Part shown: piece by piece, positions 34,356 to 42,845 of the stretch
Layout of the letters: each line of letters starts with the position of its first letter
Position numbering within the stretch: position 1 is the stretch's first letter
Source of the DNA: Chryseobacterium jejuense
Lineage (GTDB): Bacteria > Bacteroidota > Bacteroidia > Flavobacteriales > Weeksellaceae
Reading direction: 5' to 3'
Assembly: GCF_017877355.1 (NCBI RefSeq)
Contig: NZ_JAGIPR010000001.1
Location: 434,001-498,000 of the forward strand
Length of the DNA: 64,000 nucleotides
Program-made: the position numbers and the translations under genes
Notes under the pieces: model-generated
What the model was told of the DNA's origin: nothing
What the model saw: the letters and a program-made list of their open reading frames with translations, nothing else
Database searches by the model: none

Positions 34356-36716
34356 TTACTTAAGTAGGTATCTGAATTTTATATAGAAAGCACGTCCCTG
34401 TTTCTGAAGTTTGAAGTTGTCATAGGCCAGGGCATCACTAAGGTTAGTTACATCGAACGCCAAGTTGTATCTTCCGTTCTTCATAGAATAACTTATACCA
34501 ATGTTGTGAAGGGTTTGTCTTGGGATAATCGGAATATTTCTTGGGTTTCCGTAAGTCTTCCAGTTCTTGTAGAACCACTCAGTCATCTGTAGTCCGTAGT
34601 AAAGCTCTACACGGCTGTCTTTCTGAAACCAGTCGTCTTTACCGATGCTTATATTCACATTTCCAAATAACCAAGGCTGATTAGGAACATCTTTTTTGTA
34701 AGTTGCTGAAATAACATCTTCGCTGTTGTTGGCAAATTTTGTATTGTCATAAGCTTTGTTGTAACTTACATTCATCAACACATTCAGGAGTCTTTTATAC
34801 TGATAATTTAGCTCTCCTTCCAATCCGCGGGTAAAGATATTGGATAGGTTTTCATATTTGAAAGTACTGTTGTACAAATTAGGAACAGTGAAAATAAAGT
34901 CCTTTGTGTCACGAATGTATCCGGCACCTTCTACACGGAAAGAATGTTGCCCCCAATGATGGCTGTAGTACAATCCTATGTTAATATTGTTACTGGTTTC
35001 AGGCTTCAGATTCATATTACTGGTTATAGCAACACCATCTCCGAAGATTTCCTGTGGTTCTACCAAACGGTAAGAACGTTCAAAAGATCCTTTAAGTCCC
35101 AGCTCATTCGTGATTTTTACAGTGGTGGCAAAACCGTAACCCCAGTTACTAAAATTATCTTTTACCGGATTATCAGTTCTGGTTACCTGATCGAAAACCA
35201 TTTTTTGAAGACCTACCTTATAGTATTTAGCAAAGAAAATATTTGTCCAGTGTTTATTGAAAAATTCCTGTTGATAAGCCATAGATAAGATCTGCTTGGT
35301 CATCTTTGCCGGAACTACATTATCTTTCTCTTCCTCCAGTTTATTGAAAGTGGTATTCTTAAGATAATCCAAGACATAGTTGAAGATCAGTTTGTGATGG
35401 TCAATGATTCTGTAAGTTGCCCCTACCTGTGAATAAAGACGGTCTTCATGCTGCATGATTATACTTCTGCCACCTTTTTCACTAGTGGCGGAAGGCTCGA
35501 AAGTACCATCCCAGCTATACTTACGCATAAGGGTATCGGTGGCTTTCTGAACACTTTTAGAGAAACCTGTGTACACATTCAAATCCAAATGGTCATTGAA
35601 GAGGTTAGCCTTTTTATACTTCATAAAGTAATTATGAGCTTCTCCGCTTTGTTTTACTCCACCATACACTACGTCCTGGTTGGAACCTGTCTGTATCTGT
35701 TTGTCGAAAACTGATTGTGATGCCCCTATAAAGAAAGAATCTGCCCAGCTTTTGTTTTCTAACCCAAGTTCTGCCATACCAAAAACAGATTGGTAACGGT
35801 CATTAAATCGTTTTAAATTTCTGGACTCATATTCATTTTTGGCAGGGTTCCAGATTTTCATATCCTTCATCAGATAATTGTTATCCGAGTGGTTATAAAA
35901 ACTGTTGATGCGCAGGATAATTCCTGTTTTGTCATCTTTAAACTGTCCATTCAGATTGATCCGCTGTGTATTAAAAGATCCTACACTTATACCGGCATCC
36001 AGATAGTTTTTGCTGCTTCCGGGAGTAATAATATTGACAGCTCCACCCATAGCATCGGTACTCAGATGAATGGGAACAACTCCTTTATAAATCTCTACAC
36101 GATCCGCCATATTGACAGGCAATGTACTCAGATCTACACCTTTGCCAAGCATTTCCAAAGGAACACCATCTATAAAGAATTTTACAGCTTTACCGGACAT
36201 TCCGTTAATAGAGAAGTTATAATCCGAACCTACACCCCCTTGCTGGCGAACTTTAATCCCTGTGGTTCTGTTCAGAACCTGATTAAGATCGGCTGTGGTA
36301 TTGGCTAATTTTGCAACATCTATAGCATTAACAGTAAAAGCACCGTCCTGCAGTGCTTTTACTTTACCCTTGCCATGTATGATAACTTCTTTTACAACTG
36401 ATTGATCTTCTTCTAATTGAATGCTTACCGGAGATCCTTCACTACCAAAGTTTATTTTCTTTTTGAACTTTTTATAGCCATCAAGACTGAAGACTAGGGT
36501 CGGATCTCCCTTTTTGTAGTGGATTCTGAAATTTCCATTTTGGTCGGTTTGTGTTTTAATTTTTGTATTTTCAACAAAAATGATTACTCCATTTAATCCC
36601 TGCTTTTTGTGATTCTGTACAACTCCCTGAACTGTTAAACCACTATCCTGTGCGCTAATGTGAGAGATTGAAAGAGTAAAAATGAGAAAAATAAAAATTC
36701 GCTGATATAATTTCAT
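34356..36716 (-). CDS. TonB-dependent receptor with carboxypeptidase-like N-domain
   Basis: The 786-residue product has a signal peptide ending near residue 22 (HISAQ), a CarboxypepD_reg-like domain (LTVQGVVQNHKKQGLNG), then the plug (LNQVLNRTTGIKVRQQGGVG, FSINGMSGKAVKFFIDGVPL) and a 22-strand barrel ending GRAFYIKFRYLLK with the terminal aromatic. It imports a large nutrient, most likely a ferric siderophore, using TonB energy. The neighbouring DUF4374 and PepSY genes support iron uptake. An exact TTTG-N19-TAATTTTG promoter precedes it. Confidence 0.92.
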   Translation of the reverse strand: MKLYQRIFIFLIFTLSISHISAQDSGLTVQGVVQNHKKQGLNGVIIFVENTKIKTQTDQNGNFRIHYKKGDPTLVFSLDGYKKFKKKINFGSEGSPVSIQLEEDQSVVKEVIIHGKGKVKALQDGAFTVNAIDVAKLANTTADLNQVLNRTTGIKVRQQGGVGSDYNFSINGMSGKAVKFFIDGVPLEMLGKGVDLSTLPVNMADRVEIYKGVVPIHLSTDAMGGAVNIITPGSSKNYLDAGISVGSFNTQRINLNGQFKDDKTGIILRINSFYNHSDNNYLMKDMKIWNPAKNEYESRNLKRFNDRYQSVFGMAELGLENKSWADSFFIGASQSVFDKQIQTGSNQDVVYGGVKQSGEAHNYFMKYKKANLFNDHLDLNVYTGFSKSVQKATDTLMRKYSWDGTFEPSATSEKGGRSIIMQHEDRLYSQVGATYRIIDHHKLIFNYVLDYLKNTTFNKLEEEKDNVVPAKMTKQILSMAYQQEFFNKHWTNIFFAKYYKVGLQKMVFDQVTRTDNPVKDNFSNWGYGFATTVKITNELGLKGSFERSYRLVEPQEIFGDGVAITSNMNLKPETSNNINIGLYYSHHWGQHSFRVEGAGYIRDTKDFIFTVPNLYNSTFKYENLSNIFTRGLEGELNYQYKRLLNVLMNVSYNKAYDNTKFANNSEDVISATYKKDVPNQPWLFGNVNISIGKDDWFQKDSRVELYYGLQMTEWFYKNWKTYGNPRNIPIIPRQTLHNIGISYSMKNGRYNLAFDVTNLSDALAYDNFKLQKQGRAFYIKFRYLLK

Positions 36717-36738
36717 TATTTATAATTATTATAAATAG

Positions 36739-36769
36739 CAAAATTAAAGTATCCTTATGAATCCTCAAA
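36739..36769 (-). promoter_or_regulatory. Perfect Bacteroidota promoter of the TonB receptor unit
   Basis: On the minus strand TTTG (36766-36769) and TAATTTTG (36739-36746) are exactly 19 bases apart, starting 23 bases before the receptor ATG. Confidence 0.75.
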
Positions 36770-37010
36770 GAAAACGATCTTTTTATTTTTAATTATTCTA
36801 ATTAGTGTTATTATTTATTTGTAGATTGAAATTAACTGTAAGTTGTAATTGATTTAAAATCAATTGATAAGATGTGTAGTATGTATTTTTGTTTCTTTTC
36901 TATATGAAAAATATCATCTATTACAGATAGTCCTATTTTGTGTATGTTATCATTTTTAATAGGATTGTGGTGGAAACTTAATATTAAACTAAACTTTTTT
37001 GAATTTTAAG

Positions 37011-37145
37011 TTATTTATTCTCACAAATTTTCAATCCTTCTGTGATAAAACCACCATATGAAATTTTTAATCCAGCTAAGTCAGGACCATCCAGCCCTAT
37101 TTCTTCGATCTTACTTATAGAAGGATTAGTATAGGAAATAGTTGA
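37011..37145 (-). pseudogene. Possible coding remnant in the intergenic region
   Basis: A minus-strand frame without start runs to a stop at 37011, reading TISYTNPSISKIEEIGLDG followed by PDLAGLKISYGGFITEGLKI and a short ending. The base composition is richer in G and C than the flanking DNA and the peptide looks protein-like. No ATG is found in frame upstream. It may be a gene tail; no homologue recognised. Confidence 0.3.
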
Positions 37146-37231
37146 TATTTTTATTTTATAAAAAAATAATATATTTGAGTAAAAATTATAATGTTGATTT
37201 ACAATTGTTTAAATAGTAAATTTGGTTTATC

Positions 37232-37245
37232 ACTAAAAAAATAGT
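37232..37245. promoter_or_regulatory. Candidate BlaI operator 1 (ACTA-N6-TAGT)
   Basis: An inverted repeat ACTA-N6-TAGT just before the -33 position of the blaI promoter. The identical dyad recurs at 37279-37292. Confidence 0.45.
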
Positions 37246-37266
37246 TGTTAGATTCAATTTTATTTC

Positions 37267-37274
37267 TAGATTTG
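37267..37274 (+). promoter_or_regulatory. -7 promoter box (TAGATTTG) of blaI-M56
   Basis: Exact TAnnTTTG match, with GTTG at the -33 distance, located between the two dyads. Confidence 0.6.
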
Positions 37275-37278
37275 TATA

Positions 37279-37292
37279 ACTAATTTCTTAGT
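37279..37292. promoter_or_regulatory. Candidate BlaI operator 2 (ACTA-N6-TAGT)
   Basis: Second copy of the dyad, immediately after the -7 box where transcription should start; centre-to-centre distance to copy 1 is 47 bases. Confidence 0.45.
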
Positions 37293-37341
37293 GATATTAG
37301 AATTGCAATTTATAGATCACTTTAATGATAAATGAAAGGAT

Positions 37342-37707
37342 ATGAAAAACCAGACTTTAACAAAGGCAGAAGAACAGGTAATGCAGTATGTATGGAAACT
37401 GGAAAAAGGATTTCTTAAAGATATTCTTGATCTGTTTCCTGAACCGAAACCGCATACCAATACTGTTTCCACTATTTTAAAAGTATTAAAGGATAAGGAA
37501 TTTGTAGACTACAATGTACACGGAAGACAGCATGAGTATTTCCCGTTGGTCACCAAAGAACAGTACTCGGGAAAGACCATGAAGAGCCTTGTGAAAAATT
37601 ATTTCAAAGGGTCCTATAAAAGTGCCGTTTCATTTCTGGTAGAAAAGAATGAAATGACCGTGGAAGACCTTGAAATGTTATTGGATGAACTTAAAAACAA
37701 AGACTAA
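37342..37707 (+). CDS. BlaI/MecI-family transcriptional repressor
   Basis: The 121-residue protein is a winged-helix repressor: LTKAEEQVMQYVWKLEKGF, then PKPHTNTVSTILKVLKDKEFV (recognition helix) and a C-terminal dimerisation helix with the cleavage-prone segment near NYFKGSYKSAV. In beta-lactamase systems the partner membrane peptidase leads to loss of this repressor. Here the partner is the adjacent M56 protein, five bases downstream. The two ACTA-N6-TAGT dyads at the promoter are the likely autoregulatory sites. Confidence 0.92.
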   Translation: MKNQTLTKAEEQVMQYVWKLEKGFLKDILDLFPEPKPHTNTVSTILKVLKDKEFVDYNVHGRQHEYFPLVTKEQYSGKTMKSLVKNYFKGSYKSAVSFLVEKNEMTVEDLEMLLDELKNKD

Positions 37708-37712
37708 AAATC

Positions 37713-39575
37713 ATGGAGACTATACTTCTATACTTTGGAAAAGTAATTGTATGTTCAGGTGTAATGTTTCTGTATTATCAGTTGTCTTTAAAAGACAAGA
37801 CATTCCATCATTATAACAGATTCTACCTTCTGTTGGCAATTGTGATATCCCTGTTACTGCCGCTTATTAAAGTGGATGATTTTACGATAGAAGTCAATAG
37901 TGATGTGTATTTGCTGCTTGATAAGATTCAAAATTATAACACACAAAAAAACGTAAGCAATGGTAACCTTTATTTTAACATTATTTTTTCAGCTCTGGGA
38001 GTGGTTTCTCTCTACTTTTTAGGGACGTTTATCTACGGGATCTTCAAGATTCAGCAGTTTAAGGGACAGTTTCAGAAAGAAAGTTTTGACGGGATTAATT
38101 TTTACCGTACAGACCTTACCGAAGCCCCGTTTTCATATTTTAAAAACCTTTTCTGGAAGAATACCATTACATTGGATTCAGATATTGGGAAACAGATTCT
38201 AAAGCATGAGATGGTTCACATTGAACAGCATCATTCATTGGATAAGATTCTTATTGAAGTGGTTACAGCCGTTTTCTGGTTTAACCCGTTCTTTCATATC
38301 ATTAAAAGAGAAATTAGTTTAATTCATGAATATCTGGCTGATAAGAAAGCCGTAAAGAATTCGGACACCAAAGCATTTGCGCAGATGCTTTTAGCAAGCC
38401 ACTTTTCCGGAACCCAGTTGCCTGCTGCCAGTCCGTTTCTAAGTTCAAACCTTAAAAAAAGACTTAAAATGTTACAAAAACCAAAAACCAAATTCGGGTA
38501 TGCGCGTAGAATCCTTGCGTTGCCGGTTTTATTCACTGTAGCTTTTGCTTACCTGGTAAACGCTAAGAACAGAGAAATTGAAGAAACTAACCTTTCTATT
38601 CAAAAAATAACTTCCGAAATCAAAAAAGATACGGTAAAAGAAAAAGAAGAAAAAAAGGAAAACAAAGGAACACCCCATTCTGAAGAATCTGAAAAACAAT
38701 TGGCAGAACTTCAGAAAAAGATGGAGGAAAAACAGAAAGAGCTAGGTAAATTAGATCCTGAAAGTACTGCTTTTGACAAGAAAATGGAGGAGATAGATGA
38801 ATTGGTTTCTGCCATGACTGAAATTACAGATGAATCTAGCAAACAAGTAGAAGCGTATTTTAATTCAGCTGAATGGAAAAAGCAAATGGCGGATCTTGAA
38901 AACATGGATCTTCTTGATAAAAAAGAACTTCGCAGGATAAAAAAAGAGGCCGAAAAAGCTGTAAGAGAGGCAGCAAGGATTGAAAGAGAACTGCCGGTTC
39001 CTCCTACACCGCCCAACGCACCGGAAGAACCCCAAACTCTAAAGGTAATTTATTTAAAAAATGGTACAGTACATTATAATGATCTGGGACCTAAAGAAAA
39101 AGAAGAGGTGCGTAAAGCAATGAGAGAAGCCAAGAAAGCAATGAAAGAAAGTGCAAAAGCGATGGAGGAGAGTCAAAAGGCTATGAGAGAAAGTGATAAA
39201 GCAAGGATAGAAAGCAGGAAAATAGAAATTGATGCGAAAAAGGTAAGAGCAGATGCAGAAAGAGCCGCCGCAGAAAGCATGAAGACCCTTAAGGAAATCA
39301 ACTTTGCCAAAATAGGAAACTCCTCTAAAGTTATCGTAATGAATGCTGATTTCATTAAAAAGGATGGCAATGGAAACATCTCAATGAATGGTGTGAAAAA
39401 GTTCAATATAAGCGGTGCTGATGATATCATGTACAAATATTATATTGATGGTAGAGAGGTTTCTAAAGAAGACATTAACCGTTTAAATCCTGCAAATATT
39501 TCGAGAATTATGGTTAACAACCAGAAAACAGAAGAACTTAAGAAAGGAGAAATAAAAGTTGAGATAAAGAAATAA
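37713..39575 (+). CDS. M56-family (BlaR1-like) membrane metallopeptidase with heptad-repeat tail
   Basis: The 620-residue protein begins with three hydrophobic helices (about 5-22, 36-52, 88-112), then the zinc site HEMVH (H165, E166, H169) within a cytosolic domain, and a fourth helix near 270. BlaR1 has a penicillin-binding sensor after this; here the C-terminal half is highly charged with about nine near-perfect heptads (KAMREAK, KAMKESA, KAMEESQ...) around residues 465-530, followed by a small domain with YYIDGREVSKEDIN. It probably senses an envelope signal and inactivates the repressor. The ligand domain is unlike beta-lactam sensors. Confidence 0.88.
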   Translation: METILLYFGKVIVCSGVMFLYYQLSLKDKTFHHYNRFYLLLAIVISLLLPLIKVDDFTIEVNSDVYLLLDKIQNYNTQKNVSNGNLYFNIIFSALGVVSLYFLGTFIYGIFKIQQFKGQFQKESFDGINFYRTDLTEAPFSYFKNLFWKNTITLDSDIGKQILKHEMVHIEQHHSLDKILIEVVTAVFWFNPFFHIIKREISLIHEYLADKKAVKNSDTKAFAQMLLASHFSGTQLPAASPFLSSNLKKRLKMLQKPKTKFGYARRILALPVLFTVAFAYLVNAKNREIEETNLSIQKITSEIKKDTVKEKEEKKENKGTPHSEESEKQLAELQKKMEEKQKELGKLDPESTAFDKKMEEIDELVSAMTEITDESSKQVEAYFNSAEWKKQMADLENMDLLDKKELRRIKKEAEKAVREAARIERELPVPPTPPNAPEEPQTLKVIYLKNGTVHYNDLGPKEKEEVRKAMREAKKAMKESAKAMEESQKAMRESDKARIESRKIEIDAKKVRADAERAAAESMKTLKEINFAKIGNSSKVIVMNADFIKKDGNGNISMNGVKKFNISGADDIMYKYYIDGREVSKEDINRLNPANISRIMVNNQKTEELKKGEIKVEIKK

Positions 39576-39585
39576 AGTTCCACTA

Positions 39586-39620
39586 AGAGCTTTGTTGGTT
39601 TTATATTAACAAAGCTTTTT
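39586..39620 (+). terminator. Terminator-like hairpin between M56 and GLPGLI genes
   Basis: AGCTTTGTT pairs with AACAAAGCT and TTTT follows, 11 bases after the stop. It may reduce but not prevent read-through to the next gene. Confidence 0.6.
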
Positions 39621-39639
39621 ACTAACATAGAATACAATT

Positions 39640-40530
39640 ATGAAAAAAAATTATTTGATTTTATTAGTTTTTTTAAGTGTCTTGGTCAATGCACAGATCA
39701 ACAGATTCTTTTATGACTATAAATATATTTCGGATTCTACCAATAAAGCGGACGTGAAAAGTGATATCATGCTCCTTGATATTGATAAAAGCGGATCCAA
39801 ATATTACAGCCGCGAAAAGTATGTTTCCGACTCAACAATAAAAGCAGATATTGCCAAGCAGATGAAAGGAGGATTCGGAGGAAGCATTAATATCAAAAAA
39901 AATATGAAACCGGGAACGATTTTTACAACCGTCATAAAAAAGTACCCGGAGTATAGTATTTCTTTCTCTGAAAAAATAGGGAATACAATTTATAAAATAG
40001 CAGAGGATCAAAAACCTGAATGGAAAATTCTGCCTGAAAAGGAGAAAATTGGTGAATACAATACTCAAAAAGCAATTACCAATTATGGGGGCAGAAGCTG
40101 GATTGCCTGGTTTTCTACAGATATCCCATTCCAGGACGGACCTTATAAGTTCTATGGATTACCGGGACTTATCATTAAAATTGAGGATAAAACAGGTTCT
40201 CATATAATGACCTTAATTGGAAACAAAAAAACGGAAATCTCGTCAGAAGAAGATATTCAGATACCAGGTCTCACCATGATCGGTTTAGGAGGCAAAGAAA
40301 TAGAGGTTAGCAAAAAGCAGTTTAAAAAAGCCTTTAAGGATTACCTTACTGATCCTACAAAAGATCTGAAGCAAACCATGGGCGCTCTTCCTGCAGATGC
40401 TATTATACAAATGAAAAACCAGGATGGGAAAAGTGTTGATGTGAATGAAATGTATAGGAATATTGAAAAAAAGGCAAAAGAAGAACGGCTAAAAAATAAC
40501 AATAAAATAGAACCGGAACTGTATAAATAA
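39640..40530 (+). CDS. GLPGLI family protein
   Basis: The 296-residue product has a signal peptide ending LVNAQ and contains the defining GLPGLI block, YKFYGLPGLIIKIEDK, at about residues 165-180. The GLPGLI family is confined to Bacteroidota and found near TonB, M56 or envelope genes; no biochemical function is known. Its place right behind the BlaI/M56 pair suggests that it is a target or partner of that sensor system. It ends with a lysine-rich helix. Secreted or periplasmic. Confidence 0.92.
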   Translation: MKKNYLILLVFLSVLVNAQINRFFYDYKYISDSTNKADVKSDIMLLDIDKSGSKYYSREKYVSDSTIKADIAKQMKGGFGGSINIKKNMKPGTIFTTVIKKYPEYSISFSEKIGNTIYKIAEDQKPEWKILPEKEKIGEYNTQKAITNYGGRSWIAWFSTDIPFQDGPYKFYGLPGLIIKIEDKTGSHIMTLIGNKKTEISSEEDIQIPGLTMIGLGGKEIEVSKKQFKKAFKDYLTDPTKDLKQTMGALPADAIIQMKNQDGKSVDVNEMYRNIEKKAKEERLKNNNKIEPELYK

Positions 40531-40631
40531 TAAGCAGTGTTCTGTTCGATAAAATACAGTATGATTATTAACCATGCTGTATTTTTTATATTATGTACCT
40601 TTAAGATTCGAATGAACTTAAGCTCAACAGT

Positions 40632-41198
40632 ATGACAGAAAAAGAAAAATGTGCTGGCGGACTTTTATACAATGCCAATTATGATCAGGAGCTGATTCAG
40701 GAGCGTATAGCCTGTAAAGATCTATGTCAGGAATATAACGGATTGAAAAATTCCGATGTTGAAAAGAGAGTGGAAATAATCTGTAACATTCTTGGTTCGG
40801 TTAAGGGAAATATTTGTATTGAACCTATGTTCTGGTGTGATTACGGATATAATATTGAGGTGGGAGAGAATTTTTATGCCAATCATAACCTTGTTATTTT
40901 AGATTGTGCCAGGGTAACATTTGGAGATAATGTCTTTATTGGCCCCAATTGTAGCTTTTATACAGCCGGGCATCCGCTTGATGCAAAACAGAGAAATGCA
41001 GGGCTGGAATATGCTCATCCCATTACAGTAGGAGATAATGTCTGGTTGGGTGGGAATGTAGTGGTTTTACCAGGCGTTACCATTGGAAATAATGCAGTAA
41101 TAGGAGCAGGTAGTGTGGTTACCAAAGATATTCCGGAGAATGTTGTTGCTGTTGGAAACCCTTGTAGGATTGTGAAAAATATTGAAGGAAACGAATAA
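40632..41198 (+). CDS. Maltose/galactoside O-acetyltransferase family protein (hexapeptide repeat)
   Basis: The 188-residue protein has the N-terminal Mac helical domain (EKCAGGLLYNANYDQEL) and a left-handed beta-helix with hexapeptide repeats. The motif AGHPLDAKQRNAGLEYAHPI and the ending AIGAGSVVTKDIPENVVAVGNPCRIV are standard. It transfers acetyl groups from acetyl-CoA to sugars; the exact sugar is not determined. Cytoplasmic, usually a trimer. It ends 4 bases before the bidirectional terminator at 41202. Confidence 0.92.
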   Translation: MTEKEKCAGGLLYNANYDQELIQERIACKDLCQEYNGLKNSDVEKRVEIICNILGSVKGNICIEPMFWCDYGYNIEVGENFYANHNLVILDCARVTFGDNVFIGPNCSFYTAGHPLDAKQRNAGLEYAHPITVGDNVWLGGNVVVLPGVTIGNNAVIGAGSVVTKDIPENVVAVGNPCRIVKNIEGNE

Positions 41199-41201
41199 AA
41201 T

Positions 41202-41229
41202 AAATCCCGGAACGAATTCCGGGATTTTT
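41202..41229. terminator. Bidirectional terminator between convergent genes
   Basis: AAATCCCGGAA (41202-41212) and TTCCGGGATTT (41217-41227) form a perfect stem with a four-base loop. Confidence 0.85.
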
Positions 41230-41251
41230 ATATTTGAGATAACAGTAGTAA

Positions 41252-41905
41252 TTAAGATAATTTCTGAGAATCAGCAATAAACTGAGCCAATCCGCTGTCT
41301 GTTAATGGGTGCTTTAATAAGCTCAAGATTGGAGGAAGTGGAGAGGTAATAACATCTGCTCCAATTTTAGCACAGTCGATAATGTGCATTGAGTGACGGA
41401 TAGAAGCGGCTAAGATTTCAGTTTCGAACATATAGTTATCGAAAATTAATCTGATCTCTTGGATTAGGTTTAATCCGTCTGTAGAAATATCATCTAATCT
41501 TCCAAGGAACGGAGAAACATAAGTAGCTCCTGCTTTAGCTGCTAAAAGAGCTTGTCCTGCAGAGAAGATCAATGTACAGTTAGTTCTGATTCCTTTGTCA
41601 GAAAAATATTTTAAAGCTTTGATACCATCCTTAATCATTGGGATTTTAACCACAATATTTGGGTGGATTGCAGCCAATTCGTCTCCTTCCTTAATCATTT
41701 CTTCATAAGTTGTAGAAAGTACTTCAGCAGAAATGTCTCCGTCTACAAGTTCGCAGATCGTTTTATAATGGTTATTGATTGCTTCAGTTCCCTGAATACC
41801 TTCTTTAGCCATTAATGAAGGGTTGGTAGTTACACCATCTAAGATTCCAAGATCTTTAGCTTCCTTGATTTGCTCTAAATTAGCTGTGTCAATAAAAAAT
41901 TTCAT
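41252..41905 (-). CDS. fsa: Fructose-6-phosphate aldolase/transaldolase-like protein
   Basis: The 217-residue protein is of the small transaldolase/FSA type. The Schiff-base lysine is K87 (NIVVKIPM), equal to K85 of E. coli FsaA, and the ends [20 protein letters not shown] and [14 protein letters not shown] are typical. Annotators often name this group transaldolase; without the longer classical insertions either activity is possible. Cytoplasmic, a decamer in relatives. A -7 box at 41929-41936 precedes it. Confidence 0.92.
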   Translation of the reverse strand: MKFFIDTANLEQIKEAKDLGILDGVTTNPSLMAKEGIQGTEAINNHYKTICELVDGDISAEVLSTTYEEMIKEGDELAAIHPNIVVKIPMIKDGIKALKYFSDKGIRTNCTLIFSAGQALLAAKAGATYVSPFLGRLDDISTDGLNLIQEIRLIFDNYMFETEILAASIRHSMHIIDCAKIGADVITSPLPPILSLLKHPLTDSGLAQFIADSQKLS

Positions 41906-41928
41906 TTTGTTAAATAGATTTATTAATG

Positions 41929-41936
41929 CAAAGATA
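41929..41936 (-). promoter_or_regulatory. -7 promoter box of fsa
   Basis: CAAAGATA on the plus strand reads TATCTTTG on the minus strand, 24 bases before the fsa start. Confidence 0.5.
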
Positions 41937-42144
41937 AGTCATTTAATTGAGTTCTGGGATATGATTTTTTCAGGTATGGAGTTCGGGGAGGAGTGTGGTA
42001 AGGGTTTAGAGTAATAGGGATAGTTGAGATGTATAAGAGTTTATAGCAAATAAGAATGAGGATGTAAGGTTGACAGGCAAAAGGGTAGAATGACGGATTA
42101 AAACAATGAAAAAACAACTCCAAACAGAATTACTAAGTATGTCC

Positions 42145-42196
42145 TATATTCTCCTGAAGGGGTGGATTTTTGCAAAGCAAAAAGACGGGGTAGTTT
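42145..42196. repeat. Flavobacterial intergenic repeat
   Basis: TCCTGAAGGGGTGGATTTTTG and its continuation GCAAAGCAAAAAGACGGGGT contain the small stem TTTTTGC-aaa-GCAAAAA between two G-rich words. This looks like a family of non-coding repeats I recall from Chryseobacterium and relatives; copies elsewhere in the genome are expected. Confidence 0.45.
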
Positions 42197-42231
42197 AAAA
42201 AGAAATTACGGATAATATAAAATCTATTATT

Positions 42232-42239
42232 TAATTTTG
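42232..42239 (+). promoter_or_regulatory. -7 promoter box (TAATTTTG) of the DUF1905 gene
   Basis: Exact TAnnTTTG match 18 bases before the ATG at 42258. Confidence 0.55.
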
Positions 42240-42257
42240 TTCTTCATCTCAATTGTT

Positions 42258-42746
42258 ATGAAAAACACCACCTTTACAGCCACTCTAGAAATCATAGGAA
42301 TCAATCCTTTCGTTTTTATTCCCGAAGCTATTCTGGAAGAAATTTTTGAAGCCTCAGGAAGAAATAAGAGCCCGATTCCAGTGAAAGGAACCGTGAATGG
42401 AAAAGATTTTCAGCAAAACCTGATGAAATATCTGGGCGAGTGGAGGCTGTATGTGAATTTAATAATGCTGAAAAATTCACCCAAAAGAATTGGAGAAACC
42501 ATTGAAGTGATGTTGGAATATGATAACTCGGACAGAAGTATTTCTATTCATCCTCAGCTGGAACAAGCCATACAAGCCAGTATATTGGCTACAAGTAACT
42601 TTGAAAAACTGATTCCTTCAAGGCGCCATGAATTAATCCGTTACATCAACAATCTGAAAACGGAAGCCAGTATCCAGCGTAATATTGAGAAAATTATAAG
42701 ACATCTGCATGGAGAAACAGATTTCTTTGGAAAGAAGATAGGGTAA
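42258..42746 (+). CDS. DUF1905/YdeI-type protein
   Basis: The ATG at 42258 (MKNTTFTATLEII) fits the family start. The 162-residue product has a DUF1905 barrel (about 1-95) with GTVNGKDFQQNLMKYLGEWRLYVN and then a C-terminal bacteriocin-resistance/OmdA-like helical domain (IHPQLEQAIQASILATSNFEKLIPSRRHELIRYI). Relatives of the C-terminal part in E. coli (YdeI) are linked to polymyxin and peptide tolerance. It is monocistronic, and any link to the bacteriocin-like peptides at 4-7 kb is only speculation. Confidence 0.82.
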   Translation: MKNTTFTATLEIIGINPFVFIPEAILEEIFEASGRNKSPIPVKGTVNGKDFQQNLMKYLGEWRLYVNLIMLKNSPKRIGETIEVMLEYDNSDRSISIHPQLEQAIQASILATSNFEKLIPSRRHELIRYINNLKTEASIQRNIEKIIRHLHGETDFFGKKIG

Positions 42747-42804
42747 GAAAGTACAAAATTCAAGTTGGTAGAGCTATAATTCAATCATTATAAAGAGACC
42801 ATAA

Positions 42805-42839
42805 AAACAAACTCCGGAAATTTCTTCCGGAGTTTGTTT
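42805..42839. terminator. Bidirectional terminator
   Basis: AAACAAACTCCGGAA and TTCCGGAGTTTGTTT form a perfect palindrome between convergent genes. Confidence 0.85.
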
Positions 42840-42845
42840 CTTTAG

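Larger units (their letters stand above)
36717..37341. other. Gene-free stretch of 625 bases
   Basis: It carries the receptor promoter at its left end (36739-36769), a possible coding remnant (37011-37145) and the blaI promoter with two candidate operators (37232-37292) at its right end. The middle is extremely AT-rich and without frames. Confidence 0.55.
41906..42257. other. Gene-free stretch with a dispersed repeat
   Basis: It holds the fsa promoter box (41929-41936, minus strand), some 200 bases without recognisable features, the repeat at 42145-42196 and the promoter at 42232. Short minus-strand frames here lack coding character. Confidence 0.5.

Noticed and set aside
41923..42123. Minus-strand frame of 66 codons
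   Set aside because: Start is absent from a conserved context, sequence is low-complexity and no domain was seen; treated as non-coding.
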